The notes under the pieces were generated by a model. The model did no database searches. It was not told the origin of the DNA and worked only from the letters and a program-made list of their open reading frames with translations. The position numbers and the translations under genes are program-made. From the NCBI GenBank assembly GCA_016795465.1, contig JAEUHK010000012.1, forward strand, positions 1-34,146: DNA of 34,146 nucleotides, read 5' to 3'. Origin of the DNA: Verrucomicrobiaceae bacterium. Its GTDB lineage: Bacteria > Verrucomicrobiota > Verrucomicrobiia > Verrucomicrobiales > Verrucomicrobiaceae. Shown piece by piece: positions 16,952 through 26,150 of the stretch (within the stretch, counting starts at the first letter, position 1; every line of letters begins with the position of its first letter).

Positions 16952-19234
16952 TCAATCGACCCGCACGATGCGGTAGAAGGCGGCTGGCTCGGTGGCCTGG
17001 GCATCCTCGAAGGCCTGTGCGGCACCAGTGCCCACAATCGTGGCGATGGTGAACCACGAATCCTCCCGCAACGTGTAGGATTTCTGCAGCAGATACGTCA
17101 CCCCGTTTTCGGTGGCTGCCTGCATGCCAAAGGTGTGCGTGGCAGGATTCAAGGCAGGCGGCTGGGTGATCACCGGTGCCACCGGGATGACCTCGACCGG
17201 GTTGAGGAAGAAATTCACCTCTCCCACACTCCCGCCTGCACTGATGCTGACGGCTTGGGCTGCCGTGATGGACGATGCATTCGGATACCACTGTGTGAGT
17301 CCATTGCCTGCACCCGGGGCGCTGGAGGTCCATTTCAGTTTGTAGGTGCCCGGTGTGATGTAAGCACCGGTGAAATCCGAGCTCATGCTCCAGATCGATT
17401 TCGTGAAGGCAAGCACGCCGGTGCCCGCATCGTAAAAATCGAGCTCCCCCGAGGCCTCACCATGCACGGAATCGCCGCTCGAGACCGCCACACGGCCCTG
17501 CACGAGGCCTTTGGCGACCGCATTGACCACGGTGAGCTTCACCGCGCTTTTCAACGGGCCGTTGGAGGTGCCTGCATTACCGTAAAAGAGATACTGCCCG
17601 GGAAGCTGGCCCGGATTGACGGTGAATTTTCCCAGATAGGAATTGCCGCCGTCTCCCCAACTGCCATCGCCAAAGACGATGCCAAGGCTGTAAACACCCC
17701 AGTTGAACGAGGTGATGGTGTTGTCCGCCAGGAAGTAGAGCGAGTTCTCCGTGGAGCCCGAGTTATCCGTGAATGCGGCTCCAAACGCGTGCGAGAGAAC
17801 CCGCGGTGTGGAGGACAGGCTGACGGTGATGGGGAAGCTCGAACTCGATCCCCCTGGCAGTGTCACGGTGATGTTGGCGGAGCCATTACCATGCACCAGC
17901 AACTGGGCTCCGCCCCAAGGCGCACTGTCCATGAAGATGTCCGCCACGCTCGGATTCGATGAACTCCATGCGGGAAACGGAATCGAGTAGGCGATTTCCG
18001 TGTTGTTTTGATCTTTGATCGAGGCAGAAAGCGTCACCGGGCCCTGGGCGGTGAAGACCGCGCCGGACAACGGAACACTGGAAGCGCCGTTCATATAGCT
18101 AGCCACCACGCTGCTGACCGTGTGCATCTCCACATCGAAAGTGGCCGTGCGAGGTTCCAGCGTGCCCGGAGCCGTGCCCTGGACGGTGAAGGTGTGCGTG
18201 CCTGCGGCGAGGCTGCTGGTGTTTACCACGGCAAAGCTGCCACCATGATCCGTCACGCTCGCCGGCAGGAAGGTAACCGGAGCTGGAGCCGAAGGCGCGG
18301 TGAGGCTCACCGGGCCATTAGCAGGACTGAACCCGCTGCGGTAATCCACAAACACCGGCACACGCACCGTCTGGCCGGGGGTGCAGACGAACGGACCACC
18401 CTGCGTCCTGACGCGGAAGTGCGGTGTGGCGATGCCCACCGTGCGAGCCTGCGTGGTGCGCACACCGCCAGCCGTGGCGATGATGGCACCACCCATGCAT
18501 GGGTCATTCAGAGTGAGGACGATCTGTGTGTCGTTCCACGAATCGATCGTGACGCCGGCTGAGCTGCCTCCGACGCTCACTGTCCCGGTCGTGGTGCCAA
18601 AGTCGTGCCCCGTCAGTGTCACCTGCCCTCCGTAATTCACCGCCGAAGGCGAAGAACTCTGGATCACAGGCACCGGGCCGCCCGTGAGCGATGAATGCGT
18701 GAGGCTGATGTTGTCACCGTAAGCATCACCGTAGTCACTTTTCACGAGGGCGATCCCCACGAGCTTCACCGCATTGGCCGGAAAGGTGAACGAACCGGTG
18801 AAGGTGCCCATCGAGCCGACAGGGATGAGGCTGTTGTCCGGGGCGATGACCGTGGCAAACTGCCTTGTCGCCGTGTTGTCCAGATACTCCAGTTCCACCG
18901 AGTAACTCTGACCGGCTGGGAGTGCCCAATCCGCCCCGAGGTCGATTGAGGCCTGGACTGTTTGGCTGGCGATGCCCGTCACATTCAGGCTTTGATACAA
19001 CACCGTGCCATTGTAGCCCATCGCATCCGGGTGCAGCACCACGCGTCCTGTGGTGTGCTGGTAGGGATACCAAGGCTGCAAATCCGGTGGGATGCCCCAT
19101 TCGGCCATGATCTGGCCAAAGGAGCCATTGCGGACAAGCTCGCTTCCGGCCACGAGGCGGGAGCAGAGCACGGCAGCAAGCACAAGCAGCATGCCGAGGG
19201 ACTGACGGAGGGAGGAGCGGGGTGCGGGTTTCAT
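16952..19234 (-). CDS. Secreted multidomain protein with IPT/TIG domain
   Basis: A 760-residue exported protein. The N-terminus MKPAPRSSLRQSLGMLLVLA carries a signal peptide cleaved around LVAGS. A jelly-roll-like region (about 30-190) starts ELVRNGSFGQI, as in DUF642/carbohydrate-binding-like domains. An IPT/TIG domain follows (about 192-270; PVIQSSSPSAVNYGGQVTLT), then several Ig-like beta domains. The ending TEPAAFYRIVRVD is the typical terminal sequence of verrucomicrobial secreted proteins, replacing a visible anchor. No catalytic motif is seen. A surface or extracellular binding role is the most that can be said. The protein is rich in Ser, Thr and Gly. Confidence 0.82.
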   Translation of the reverse strand: MKPAPRSSLRQSLGMLLVLAAVLCSRLVAGSELVRNGSFGQIMAEWGIPPDLQPWYPYQHTTGRVVLHPDAMGYNGTVLYQSLNVTGIASQTVQASIDLGADWALPAGQSYSVELEYLDNTATRQFATVIAPDNSLIPVGSMGTFTGSFTFPANAVKLVGIALVKSDYGDAYGDNISLTHSSLTGGPVPVIQSSSPSAVNYGGQVTLTGHDFGTTTGTVSVGGSSAGVTIDSWNDTQIVLTLNDPCMGGAIIATAGGVRTTQARTVGIATPHFRVRTQGGPFVCTPGQTVRVPVFVDYRSGFSPANGPVSLTAPSAPAPVTFLPASVTDHGGSFAVVNTSSLAAGTHTFTVQGTAPGTLEPRTATFDVEMHTVSSVVASYMNGASSVPLSGAVFTAQGPVTLSASIKDQNNTEIAYSIPFPAWSSSNPSVADIFMDSAPWGGAQLLVHGNGSANITVTLPGGSSSSFPITVSLSSTPRVLSHAFGAAFTDNSGSTENSLYFLADNTITSFNWGVYSLGIVFGDGSWGDGGNSYLGKFTVNPGQLPGQYLFYGNAGTSNGPLKSAVKLTVVNAVAKGLVQGRVAVSSGDSVHGEASGELDFYDAGTGVLAFTKSIWSMSSDFTGAYITPGTYKLKWTSSAPGAGNGLTQWYPNASSITAAQAVSISAGGSVGEVNFFLNPVEVIPVAPVITQPPALNPATHTFGMQAATENGVTYLLQKSYTLREDSWFTIATIVGTGAAQAFEDAQATEPAAFYRIVRVD

Positions 19235-19494
19235 GGTTTGGTGGGTTGGTCAGCCACCGTCCCGCGCGAGCAGGCGCGGTGGCCATTTCACCCTGAGCCT
19301 CCCCCGCTGCGTCCTCATTCATGTCCACTACGCATTCTCATCTCCGGGCACCTACGGGCCTGGCGATAATGGAATGTGTTACCCGCCGCCGGATCGTTTT
19401 GATCGCGTATCGAAGTTGTTTTTGGGCACTTTCCTCATTTCCAAGAACACCCTCCTCCAGCCATGGGCAAAGGACGGAGCACTTGCATCCAAAC
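19235..19494. other. Intergenic region without recognised gene
   Basis: This 260-base gap lies between the start of the TIG-domain gene and the end of the SUFU-domain gene, both on the minus strand, so it should hold the promoter of the former. I see no convincing promoter, terminator or repeat in it. Confidence 0.5.
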
Positions 19495-21288
19495 TCACAC
19501 GACGCTTTTCCGCCGAAGGTCGATCAACTCGGTGACCTTGGCTTTTTCGAGCCGCTCCATGAGGGCATCGGCACCATGTTTGAGTTTGAATGCCATCTCA
19601 GCAGCGGTGAGCGGCAGGAGGGCATGGAAGTGGATCGTTCTCAGCGGCGGGACGAGCAGTTCATGAAACTCCACACTCGTCGTGAGCGGCGGAACGAGCA
19701 TGAAGCCCGCAAAAGCCGTGTTGTCCGCGAGAGGCTCGGGCGGTTCGCCATTGGGGATGGTATGGGCCACGCTGAGCCAGGTTTCATACTCGTGCGGGAA
19801 GCGGGCGAGCGTCTTCAGCCAGCGCACCGGCCAGTAATTTCGCTCGTCTTTGAAGGCCTCCGTCGTCAGCGGCCAGTCCGGCGGCAGGCACAGCATCAGC
19901 TCGGCAAACTTCCAGTCCTCCGCACCTTCGGGAGCGTTCATTGGCAGGTCGCTCATGCCGCTGGTGACCAGCGTGTAGTAGGGCCGCTCAGGCCGAGGCG
20001 GCACCACATGCACGTCGATGTGCACGATGTCGGAGACGATCTCATGCCAGACGTTTTCGATCTTGCCGATGTGCTCGGCCACATGGTCATCGATGGCCTG
20101 GAGATTCGATTCGCTCATGTCCGGCGGCGCGAACGTGGGCGCGGCACGCGGCTTGTGCCGGTAAATGGTGCTGCCGCCATCCGTCACCTCGCTTGCTCGT
20201 TCCTCGTGAGAGGGCTGGTGGGTGCGGCGGAGCCAGAAAAGCTCCCCGTCGAACATTTCACCGGAGGAGACGATGGTCAGCGTCGTCTGTCTGGCATAAT
20301 CACCACCCCAGCGAGCCGTCAAAACGCCATCTTCAATGGTGAACCAGCCTTCCTGCTCCGCATCAAAGGACGGAGCCTCCCCAATCGGCTCGCCGTTGTT
20401 CATCGGCTGCATGGTCAAAGTGAGCGTGCAACGCCCGTCGGCCTCGAAATGCCATTCCTGACGCGTCATCAAAGTGGGCAGCGAGGCACCATGCTCGCCG
20501 GGAATCTCACGTTCGAACTCGCCCGCCCACTCACCGGCAATCGACTCCGCGGAGGCATCCAGCCATGGCTCAGGCGGACCATCCTGCTCAATCGCTTCGA
20601 GCCATGCCTTTTGCTGCGCGAGGCGTTCTTGCGAGAATCCGCGGCGCACCACACGCTCCTTCACGCGTTGCTGCCACGGGATGAGAAGATCGGAGGGCCA
20701 GTAGCTGGCGGGAATGATGAGCACGTCATGCACCTTGCCCGCGAGCACGAGCAGCGGCACGAGGCGGCCTCCGAGTGCTCCATCCGGCAAAAAGGCCCGA
20801 TGCGCCCAGAAGCTCGACACATGACACTCCAAGCCCCGCCTCATTGAAGGAGGTACCGCGAGGCCAAAGGCTCGATCGGTCTCCTGCCTCAGGTGCTCGA
20901 CCATGCCACGCTGATCCTCCGGAAAATCCGAAAGCTCTTTCTCCGCCACTTTGGCCTCATACAGAGCCTTTGCGACCTCCGGCAGCTTTTCCAAGGCATC
21001 CTCGTCGGTGGCGGAAAGCGAGTAAACCACATCACCGGGCAGGTCATCCGCCCCAGGCAGGTAAAGCGCCTCATTTGCCACCACGATAAAGCCCCACACG
21101 ATTCGTCCACCACGCCAGATGTCCTTTTGCCGAAGCAAGGTGTCGAGCATCGGCTCCTGATCCACGGTGAGTCCGCGCAGGCTTGGCGGAATCGGAAACA
21201 ATCGTCCGCCCCATCCAAAACCCATGAATCCGATGCGGCGGGGCTCCTGGCCCAGTTTCTTGCGGATCTGATCAAGTGCCTTTGTCAT
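19495..21288 (-). CDS. Protein with C-terminal Suppressor-of-fused (SUFU) domain
   Basis: A 597-residue soluble protein. The C-terminal part (about 400-585) matches the bacterial SUFU domain: IVHIDVHVVPPRPERPYYTL, TSGMSDLPMNAPEG, ELMLCLPPDWPL and NTAFAGFMLVPPL. In bacteria this domain occurs as an immunity protein or protein-binding module in polymorphic-toxin settings, but also in housekeeping contexts. The N-terminal 240 residues and the middle beta region (about 270-385; LPTLMTRQEWHFEADGRCTL) are not recognised. No toxin gene is adjacent. It follows the DinG-like helicase gene by 24 bases on the same strand. A binding or immunity role is inferred only from the domain. Confidence 0.8.
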   Translation of the reverse strand: MTKALDQIRKKLGQEPRRIGFMGFGWGGRLFPIPPSLRGLTVDQEPMLDTLLRQKDIWRGGRIVWGFIVVANEALYLPGADDLPGDVVYSLSATDEDALEKLPEVAKALYEAKVAEKELSDFPEDQRGMVEHLRQETDRAFGLAVPPSMRRGLECHVSSFWAHRAFLPDGALGGRLVPLLVLAGKVHDVLIIPASYWPSDLLIPWQQRVKERVVRRGFSQERLAQQKAWLEAIEQDGPPEPWLDASAESIAGEWAGEFEREIPGEHGASLPTLMTRQEWHFEADGRCTLTLTMQPMNNGEPIGEAPSFDAEQEGWFTIEDGVLTARWGGDYARQTTLTIVSSGEMFDGELFWLRRTHQPSHEERASEVTDGGSTIYRHKPRAAPTFAPPDMSESNLQAIDDHVAEHIGKIENVWHEIVSDIVHIDVHVVPPRPERPYYTLVTSGMSDLPMNAPEGAEDWKFAELMLCLPPDWPLTTEAFKDERNYWPVRWLKTLARFPHEYETWLSVAHTIPNGEPPEPLADNTAFAGFMLVPPLTTSVEFHELLVPPLRTIHFHALLPLTAAEMAFKLKHGADALMERLEKAKVTELIDLRRKSVV

Positions 21289-21312
21289 GGCAAAGAGATG
21301 CTCGTTGGTGTT

Positions 21313-23334
21313 TTAATCTCGCAGCACCTCCGTCGGACATTCCGGCAAAGACGCCAGGAAGGCACGACCATACGGCTTGGTGAGGATGCGGTTGTCGAGG
21401 ATGGCGCAGATGCCGGTGTCGCTGGCGTTGCGGATGAGGCGGCCGACACCTTGGCGGAGTTTGAGGATGGCCTCGGGCACGCTGTATTCGGAGAAGGCAT
21501 TCATGCCCTGCGCCTCCAGATGCTCGATGCGGGACGCGGTGATGGGATGATCGGGCACCGCAAAGGGCAGTCGCGTGATGATGACATTGCTCAAGGATTC
21601 GCCGGGCACATCGACACCAGTCCAGAAGCTGTCGGTGCCGCACAAAACGCTGTGTGTGTCGTTCTTGAACTCGGCGAGCATTTGATGCCGCGGCATGCCA
21701 CGGCCTTGCACGAGCAATCGCCAGCCTTGCTTCGAGCAGTGGGCCTCCAGCTTGTCCGAGAGCGAGGTCATCTGGCTGTAGCTGGTGAAGAGCACGAAGG
21801 CGCGGCCTTTGCTCAGATCGAGGAAGTGGCAGATCCAGTGCAGCAGGCGGTCGAGATAGCCGGGATCACTGGGCTGCGGCATTTTTTGCAGCAGGTAGAG
21901 CGTCATCTGCCGCTTGAAATCGAACGGGCTCTCGATGCAGGCGGCACGGGCTTCGTCGGCACCCACGCGGTTGCGGAAGTAGCGTAATTCCTCGTCGTGA
22001 CCGATGCCGAGCGTGGCGCTGGTGAAGACGCAGGCCTTGCGACTGGCGAAAAAGATTTGTCGAAGCCTCGGCGAGACATCGACCGGCGCGGTGTGGAGCG
22101 AGATGATGTTCTTTTCCGGGCCGGTGCGCTCCACCCAGTGGACGTGGTCTTCCTGCTCCTGGTCCAAAAACATCTTCAAACCGGCTCCGACGGCCCGCAG
22201 GCGCTTGGCGAGGTCGTGCAGCTCCAGCTTGGTGTGTTCCTTGTGCGCGGCATCGCCGACTTTGTCGGCTCGTTTGGCTAATCTTTCGAGCGGCAGGGCG
22301 AGGGTGTTCTCGACGAGTTCAGGTTCTCTCACGCGGAACTCACGGCCCAGCGCGTTGAATTTGCACGCGGCCTCGACGCTGCGGAAAAAGCTGTTCACGA
22401 GGTCGATGGTGCTCAAGACCTCGCGGATGCCCTCTTTGTCACCGACGAGCTGGAAGAAGCCTTTTCGTGTCTTCGGGTTGTGCAGACGACCGAGGTCGAA
22501 TTTGAGGTTCGACTCGCTGATGTGCAGTCCAAAGGCCTTCGCGGCCACGTTTTCGATGGTGTGCGCCTCGTCGATGATGACGAAGTCACGCGGGAAGAGG
22601 AAATTCGCATCCTCGGTGGTCGTCTCGTCAGCTGAGGCAAGCAGCGTGAAGAAGAGCGTGTGATTCAACACGATCACATCCGCCTTCTCCATGCGGCGGC
22701 GGGTATCCTGATACCAGCAGCGGCTTCCCGGCGGGCAGCGACGCGGCGTGCAGGCATGCGGCTCGCTGCACACGAGTGACCACACGCGGGCGCTGGGGGT
22801 GAAATCGAGATCGCTCAGCGTGCCATCCTCCGTCGTCGCGGCCCAATCAGCGATCATGCCAAGTTCAGAGGCCTCGGAGGAGGAGAAGAGGTCGCCGCTC
22901 TCGCTCATCGCCCGCTGCAATCGCGTGGGGCAGAGGTAATTGCCACGGCCTTTCAGAATCTCCGCGTGGAAGCTGCCGACGATCTTTTGCACCAGCGGGA
23001 TGTCTTTGCTGATCAGCTGCTCCTGCAGGTTGATGGTGTGCGTGCAGATGATGGCCTTTCGTTTCTGCTCCAGCGCAAAGGTCACCGCCGGCACGAGGTA
23101 GGCGAGCGACTTGCCGACGCCCGTGGCGGCTTCACAAACGAGCGCGTGGCTCTCGTCCAATGCCTCGCTGACCAGCTCCGCCATGCGCTGCTGCTGCGGT
23201 CGATACTCAAACTGCGGCGACTCGGACAGCTTCCCATCCTCCGAGAAGGCGATGCGCATCCGCGGCGCCAGCGGCGGCCTCTTCGGCATCGCAAACGGCC
23301 TGCCCTCCTCGTGATCTTCAGCGACGTAAAACAT
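21313..23334 (-). CDS. DinG/XPD-family ATP-dependent DNA helicase
   Basis: A 673-residue superfamily 2 helicase with 5'-3' polarity expected. Walker A is EAATGVGKS (Lys75) and the DEAH box is VIIDEAHTIEN near residue 254. Cysteines fit the XPD/DinG iron-sulfur cluster: CPTRLQ near 138 and a cluster CSEPHACTPRRCPPGSRCW near 190-208 before VIVLNHTLFF. C-terminal motifs include FTSATLG, FVLFTSYSQM and the arginine-finger block GVGRLIRN. Such helicases unwind D-loops, R-loops or forked DNA in repair. Internal Met residues at 16 and 26 are alternative starts. The gene lies 10 bases after the cytochrome lipoprotein gene. Confidence 0.92.
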   Translation of the reverse strand: MFYVAEDHEEGRPFAMPKRPPLAPRMRIAFSEDGKLSESPQFEYRPQQQRMAELVSEALDESHALVCEAATGVGKSLAYLVPAVTFALEQKRKAIICTHTINLQEQLISKDIPLVQKIVGSFHAEILKGRGNYLCPTRLQRAMSESGDLFSSSEASELGMIADWAATTEDGTLSDLDFTPSARVWSLVCSEPHACTPRRCPPGSRCWYQDTRRRMEKADVIVLNHTLFFTLLASADETTTEDANFLFPRDFVIIDEAHTIENVAAKAFGLHISESNLKFDLGRLHNPKTRKGFFQLVGDKEGIREVLSTIDLVNSFFRSVEAACKFNALGREFRVREPELVENTLALPLERLAKRADKVGDAAHKEHTKLELHDLAKRLRAVGAGLKMFLDQEQEDHVHWVERTGPEKNIISLHTAPVDVSPRLRQIFFASRKACVFTSATLGIGHDEELRYFRNRVGADEARAACIESPFDFKRQMTLYLLQKMPQPSDPGYLDRLLHWICHFLDLSKGRAFVLFTSYSQMTSLSDKLEAHCSKQGWRLLVQGRGMPRHQMLAEFKNDTHSVLCGTDSFWTGVDVPGESLSNVIITRLPFAVPDHPITASRIEHLEAQGMNAFSEYSVPEAILKLRQGVGRLIRNASDTGICAILDNRILTKPYGRAFLASLPECPTEVLRD

Positions 23335-23344
23335 GCGGGCGCAA

Positions 23345-23791
23345 TCAGCGAAGCACCTTCAGCTCACCTGCGGCTCCGGCGGGCCAGCGGGCACCTTCTT
23401 TGACCCACTTCTTGAGGATCGCATACTCGTCGTCCGTGAGACGCTCGCCCACGGCGGGCATGACACTCATCTTCGAATGGGCGCTGTGCACATTCGAGAT
23501 GAGCAGGCTGTTCTCCGGGCTGCCGGGCACGATGAAGGTGCCGAGAGCACCGGAGCGCATGGCCTCGCTGCGATTTTCGAGGCTCATGTGGCCGGGCAAA
23601 GCCTGGCGGTTGTGGCACATGACACACTTCGCCTCCAAAACAGGCTTCACCTGCGTGAGGAAGTCCACCGGACCATGCTTCGCGGCATGGATCTGCTCCT
23701 TCGAGAGCACGTTTTCACCGAGGGGCTTGGTTTCGGAGTCCACGGGCGCGGTGCAGGCGGCAAGCAGCAGGACAAAGGCGAGTCGTTTCAT
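23345..23791 (-). CDS. Planctomycete-type cytochrome c lipoprotein
   Basis: A 148-residue protein starting MKRLAFVLLLAAC, a lipoprotein signal with lipobox LAAC, which places it in the envelope. The open frame reaches 23827 but the signal peptide defines the start at 23791. A single heme motif CVMCH lies in VLEAKCVMCHNRQALPGHMS, followed by PGSPENSLLI, a distal PAVGERLT segment and LTDDEYAILKKWVKEGARWP, all typical of the PSCyt1 domain. It is likely an electron carrier or heme-binding module; the partner is not in the window. It leads a minus-strand run with the helicase and SUFU genes, probably a fortuitous grouping. Confidence 0.88.
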   Translation of the reverse strand: MKRLAFVLLLAACTAPVDSETKPLGENVLSKEQIHAAKHGPVDFLTQVKPVLEAKCVMCHNRQALPGHMSLENRSEAMRSGALGTFIVPGSPENSLLISNVHSAHSKMSVMPAVGERLTDDEYAILKKWVKEGARWPAGAAGELKVLR

Positions 23792-23881
23792 GGCTCCTGT
23801 ATAAACGCGGCCCCCATCGCCGTGCAATCGGCGTGATGCGGCATTTGCACGAGGGCGCTCCCGGCTTCATAGCTCCCGCCC

Positions 23882-24958
23882 ATGTCCCGCCAGCCTGCCT
23901 ACGACCTGCTCTCCCTCGGTGAAGTCCTCCTGCGCCTCGATCCCGGCGAGGGACGTGTGCGCACCTCACGCCAGTTCACGGCCTGGGAAGGCGGCGGCGA
24001 ATACAATGTGGCCCGCGGGCTGCGTCGATGCTTTGGCCTGCGCACCGGCATTTTGACCGCCTTTGCAGACAACGAGATCGGTCGCCTCACCGAAGATCTC
24101 ATCCTTCAAGGCGGCGTTGATACCTCCCTCATCAAATGGGTGCCCTACGACGGCATGGGCAAACGCGTGCGCAATCCGATCAACTTCACCGAGCGTGGCT
24201 TCGGCGTGCGCGGTGCGAAAGGCAGCGTGGATCGCGGCAACAGCGCCGCGTCGCAGATCAAGCCGGGTGACTATGACTTCGATTACCTCTTTGGCACGCT
24301 CGGCTGCCGCTGGTTGCACACGGGCGGCATCTTTGCCGGTCTCAGCGAAAGCACCGCGCAGGTCACCATCGAGGCCTGCGAGGCCGCGAAGCGCCATGGC
24401 GTGACCGTTTCGTATGATTTGAACTACCGCCCCTCGCTCTGGCAAGAGCGTGGCGGCTTCCCCGCCGCTCAGGCGCTGAATCGCCGCCTCGCGCCCTTCA
24501 TTGATGTGATGATCGGCGTGCTCAGCGACGAGCCACCGACCGCTGGTGCGGTGAAAACGGGCACGGATGACATCTTCGCCGCCGAGGACGCCGCGCTGCG
24601 TCCGCAGATTGAGCGGCTCGTGGCCGAATTTCCGAACCTCAGCACCATCGCCGCCACGCTGCGCCGTGTGCACACCGCCTCCGTGAATGACTGGGGCGCA
24701 CTCTGCTGGCATCGCGGCAATTACTTCCGCAGCAGAAACTACCCACGCTTTGACATCCTCGACCGCATCGGCGCGGGCGACAGCTTCGTCGCCGGTCTCG
24801 TGCATGGTCTGTTGGTCGCCAACGACCCGCAAAAGGCCGTCGATCTCGGGGCGGCGCACGGTGCCCTCGCCATGACCACCCCCGGCGATACCAGCATGGC
24901 CACGCTGCCCGAGGTGGAAAAGCTCGCCTCCGGTGGCGATGCCAAGGTGCAGCGCTGA
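23882..24958 (+). CDS. PfkB-family carbohydrate kinase (KDG kinase-like)
   Basis: A 358-residue ribokinase-family protein, the second in the window. It begins YDLLSLGEVLLRLDPGEGRV, has the substrate-side GGGEYNVARGLRRCFG near 38-53, VSYDLNYRPSLW in the middle and the catalytic motif DRIGAGDSFVAGL near 293-305. The GEVLLRLDPGE start and YDLNYRPSLW are typical of the KdgK subgroup, but it differs clearly from the kinase at 14.1 kb and has an extra loop (RGAKGSVDRGNSAASQ). Its substrate may be 2-keto-3-deoxygluconate or another keto-deoxy sugar. It lies 64 bases upstream of the EF-P-family gene on the same strand. Confidence 0.88.
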   Translation: MSRQPAYDLLSLGEVLLRLDPGEGRVRTSRQFTAWEGGGEYNVARGLRRCFGLRTGILTAFADNEIGRLTEDLILQGGVDTSLIKWVPYDGMGKRVRNPINFTERGFGVRGAKGSVDRGNSAASQIKPGDYDFDYLFGTLGCRWLHTGGIFAGLSESTAQVTIEACEAAKRHGVTVSYDLNYRPSLWQERGGFPAAQALNRRLAPFIDVMIGVLSDEPPTAGAVKTGTDDIFAAEDAALRPQIERLVAEFPNLSTIAATLRRVHTASVNDWGALCWHRGNYFRSRNYPRFDILDRIGAGDSFVAGLVHGLLVANDPQKAVDLGAAHGALAMTTPGDTSMATLPEVEKLASGGDAKVQR

Positions 24959-25022
24959 GGGCCTGCCGGGGCCGTTCTCCGTGCTTGCATTCCCCTGCCA
25001 ACTCGCCAAAGAACCCGCCCCT

Positions 25023-25589
25023 ATGGCCTCCACACCTGTCATCAACCTTCGCAAAGGACACGCTGTCCGCTACAACAACGACGTCTGCGTCGTGTCTGAA
25101 TTCGAGCTCAAGACGCCTCCGCGCATGGCCTCGTTCGTGCAGATGTCCATCCGCAGCATCACCATTGGCAAGGTGTACAACCTCCGCATGACCTCCAACG
25201 AGTCCCTCGACTCGGTGAACCTCTCCCGCGACCAGCATGAGTTCAGCTACAAGGACGGCGATGGCTACCACTTCATGCACCCCGAGACCTTCGAGGACGT
25301 GCTGCTCGGCCCTGACATGGTGAAGAAGGAAAAGGACTACCTCATCGAAGGCCAGAAGTACATGATCCTGCTCGCCGATGACGTCGTCGCCGGCATCGAG
25401 CTTCCCGCTTCCGTCACCATGACCGTCGCCGAATCGCCCGAAGGCGTGAAGGGCGACTCCGCCAACAATGTTTACAAGGAAGCCATCATGGAAACCGGCC
25501 TCCGTGTGCAGGTTCCCCTCTTCATCGGCCCTGGTGACAAGATCAGCGTCAAGACCGAGGACGGCACCTACCTCGGCCGCGTGAACTGA
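25023..25589 (+). CDS. efp: Elongation factor P family protein with Arg loop tip
   Basis: A 188-residue translation factor that would bind between the P and E sites and rescue ribosomes stalled at proline runs. The KOW-like domain I starts VINLRKGHAVRYNNDVCVV; OB domains follow (HEFSYKDGDGYHFMHPETFE, then QVPLFIGPGDKISVKTEDGT and the ending YLGRVN). The loop that normally carries the modified Lys34 reads FELKTPPRMASF here: the tip is Arg34 and the loop is about two residues longer than in canonical EF-P, resembling YeiP/EfpL. No EpmA, EpmB or EarP gene is in the window. The frame is open from 24933 but homology starts at 25023. A strong terminator follows. Confidence 0.93.
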   Translation: MASTPVINLRKGHAVRYNNDVCVVSEFELKTPPRMASFVQMSIRSITIGKVYNLRMTSNESLDSVNLSRDQHEFSYKDGDGYHFMHPETFEDVLLGPDMVKKEKDYLIEGQKYMILLADDVVAGIELPASVTMTVAESPEGVKGDSANNVYKEAIMETGLRVQVPLFIGPGDKISVKTEDGTYLGRVN

Positions 25590-25611
25590 TTCCTGACAGC
25601 ATCTTCCATCG

Positions 25612-25649
25612 AAAAAGCGCCTGATCTTGACCGGTCAGGCGCTTTTTTT
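25612..25649 (+). terminator. Rho-independent terminator after efp
   Basis: A perfect stem AAAAAGCGCCTGA (25612-25624) / TCAGGCGCTTTTT (25635-25647) with a 10-base loop is followed by a T run. It lies 22 bases after the EF-P-family stop and separates this gene from the small cytochrome gene. Confidence 0.92.
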
Positions 25650-25740
25650 GCTTAACAAAAGGAGGCGTTTCCGTTCAAATCCGCGCCGACGCGCAAAAAT
25701 CCACGTCAATAAACTCATCCGCATACCCGCGACATACCCA

Positions 25741-26088
25741 ATGAAGAAAACAGCCATCACCCTCCTCGCCATCGCCGCCAGCCTTGCCACCGCCTCCGCT
25801 GGCGATGCCACCAAGAAGATCATGAAGGATCTTCACAAGCCTGAAGACGCCATGTGCAAGAAAGTCGGCCGCGGCGAGGCGACCGATGCCGATCTCGCCA
25901 CCCTGCTCAAAGCCTATCAGGACATGTGCGCCGACACGCCTGCCAAGGGTGCCAAGGCCATTTGGGTCGAGAAGTGCCAGGCTTTGATTGCCGCCGTTAA
26001 GAAAGTGCAGGCCAACAAGAGCGACACGGGCGACTTCAAGAAGGCCGTGAACTGCAAAGCCTGCCACGACATGTTCAAGGGCAAGTGA
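25741..26088 (+). CDS. Small periplasmic c-type cytochrome
   Basis: A 115-residue exported protein. Residues 1-20 form a signal peptide (MKKTAITLLAIAASLATASA). The mature part is helical and lysine-rich and ends with a single heme motif CKACH (about residues 105-109, VNCKACHDMFKGK), the C-terminal placement seen in cytochrome c'-like four-helix proteins and similar small verrucomicrobial proteins. It has its own flanks: a terminator upstream (efp) and one downstream, so it is monocistronic. The ATG at 25741 is chosen because it starts the signal peptide. A redox or heme-sensing role is plausible; the partner is unknown. Confidence 0.85.
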   Translation: MKKTAITLLAIAASLATASAGDATKKIMKDLHKPEDAMCKKVGRGEATDADLATLLKAYQDMCADTPAKGAKAIWVEKCQALIAAVKKVQANKSDTGDFKKAVNCKACHDMFKGK

Positions 26089-26113
26089 TCCTGCCTCACA
26101 TCTTTTGATTCAT

Positions 26114-26146
26114 GGAAGGCTCCGCGCACCGCGGAGCCTTCTTTTT
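26114..26146 (+). terminator. Rho-independent terminator of the small cytochrome gene
   Basis: The stem GAAGGCTCCGC / GCGGAGCCTTC encloses a short loop (GCACC) and is followed by five T residues. It starts about 26 bases after the cytochrome stop. The opposite strand has no T run, so it mainly serves the plus-strand gene. Confidence 0.9.
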
Positions 26147-26150
26147 GCCC

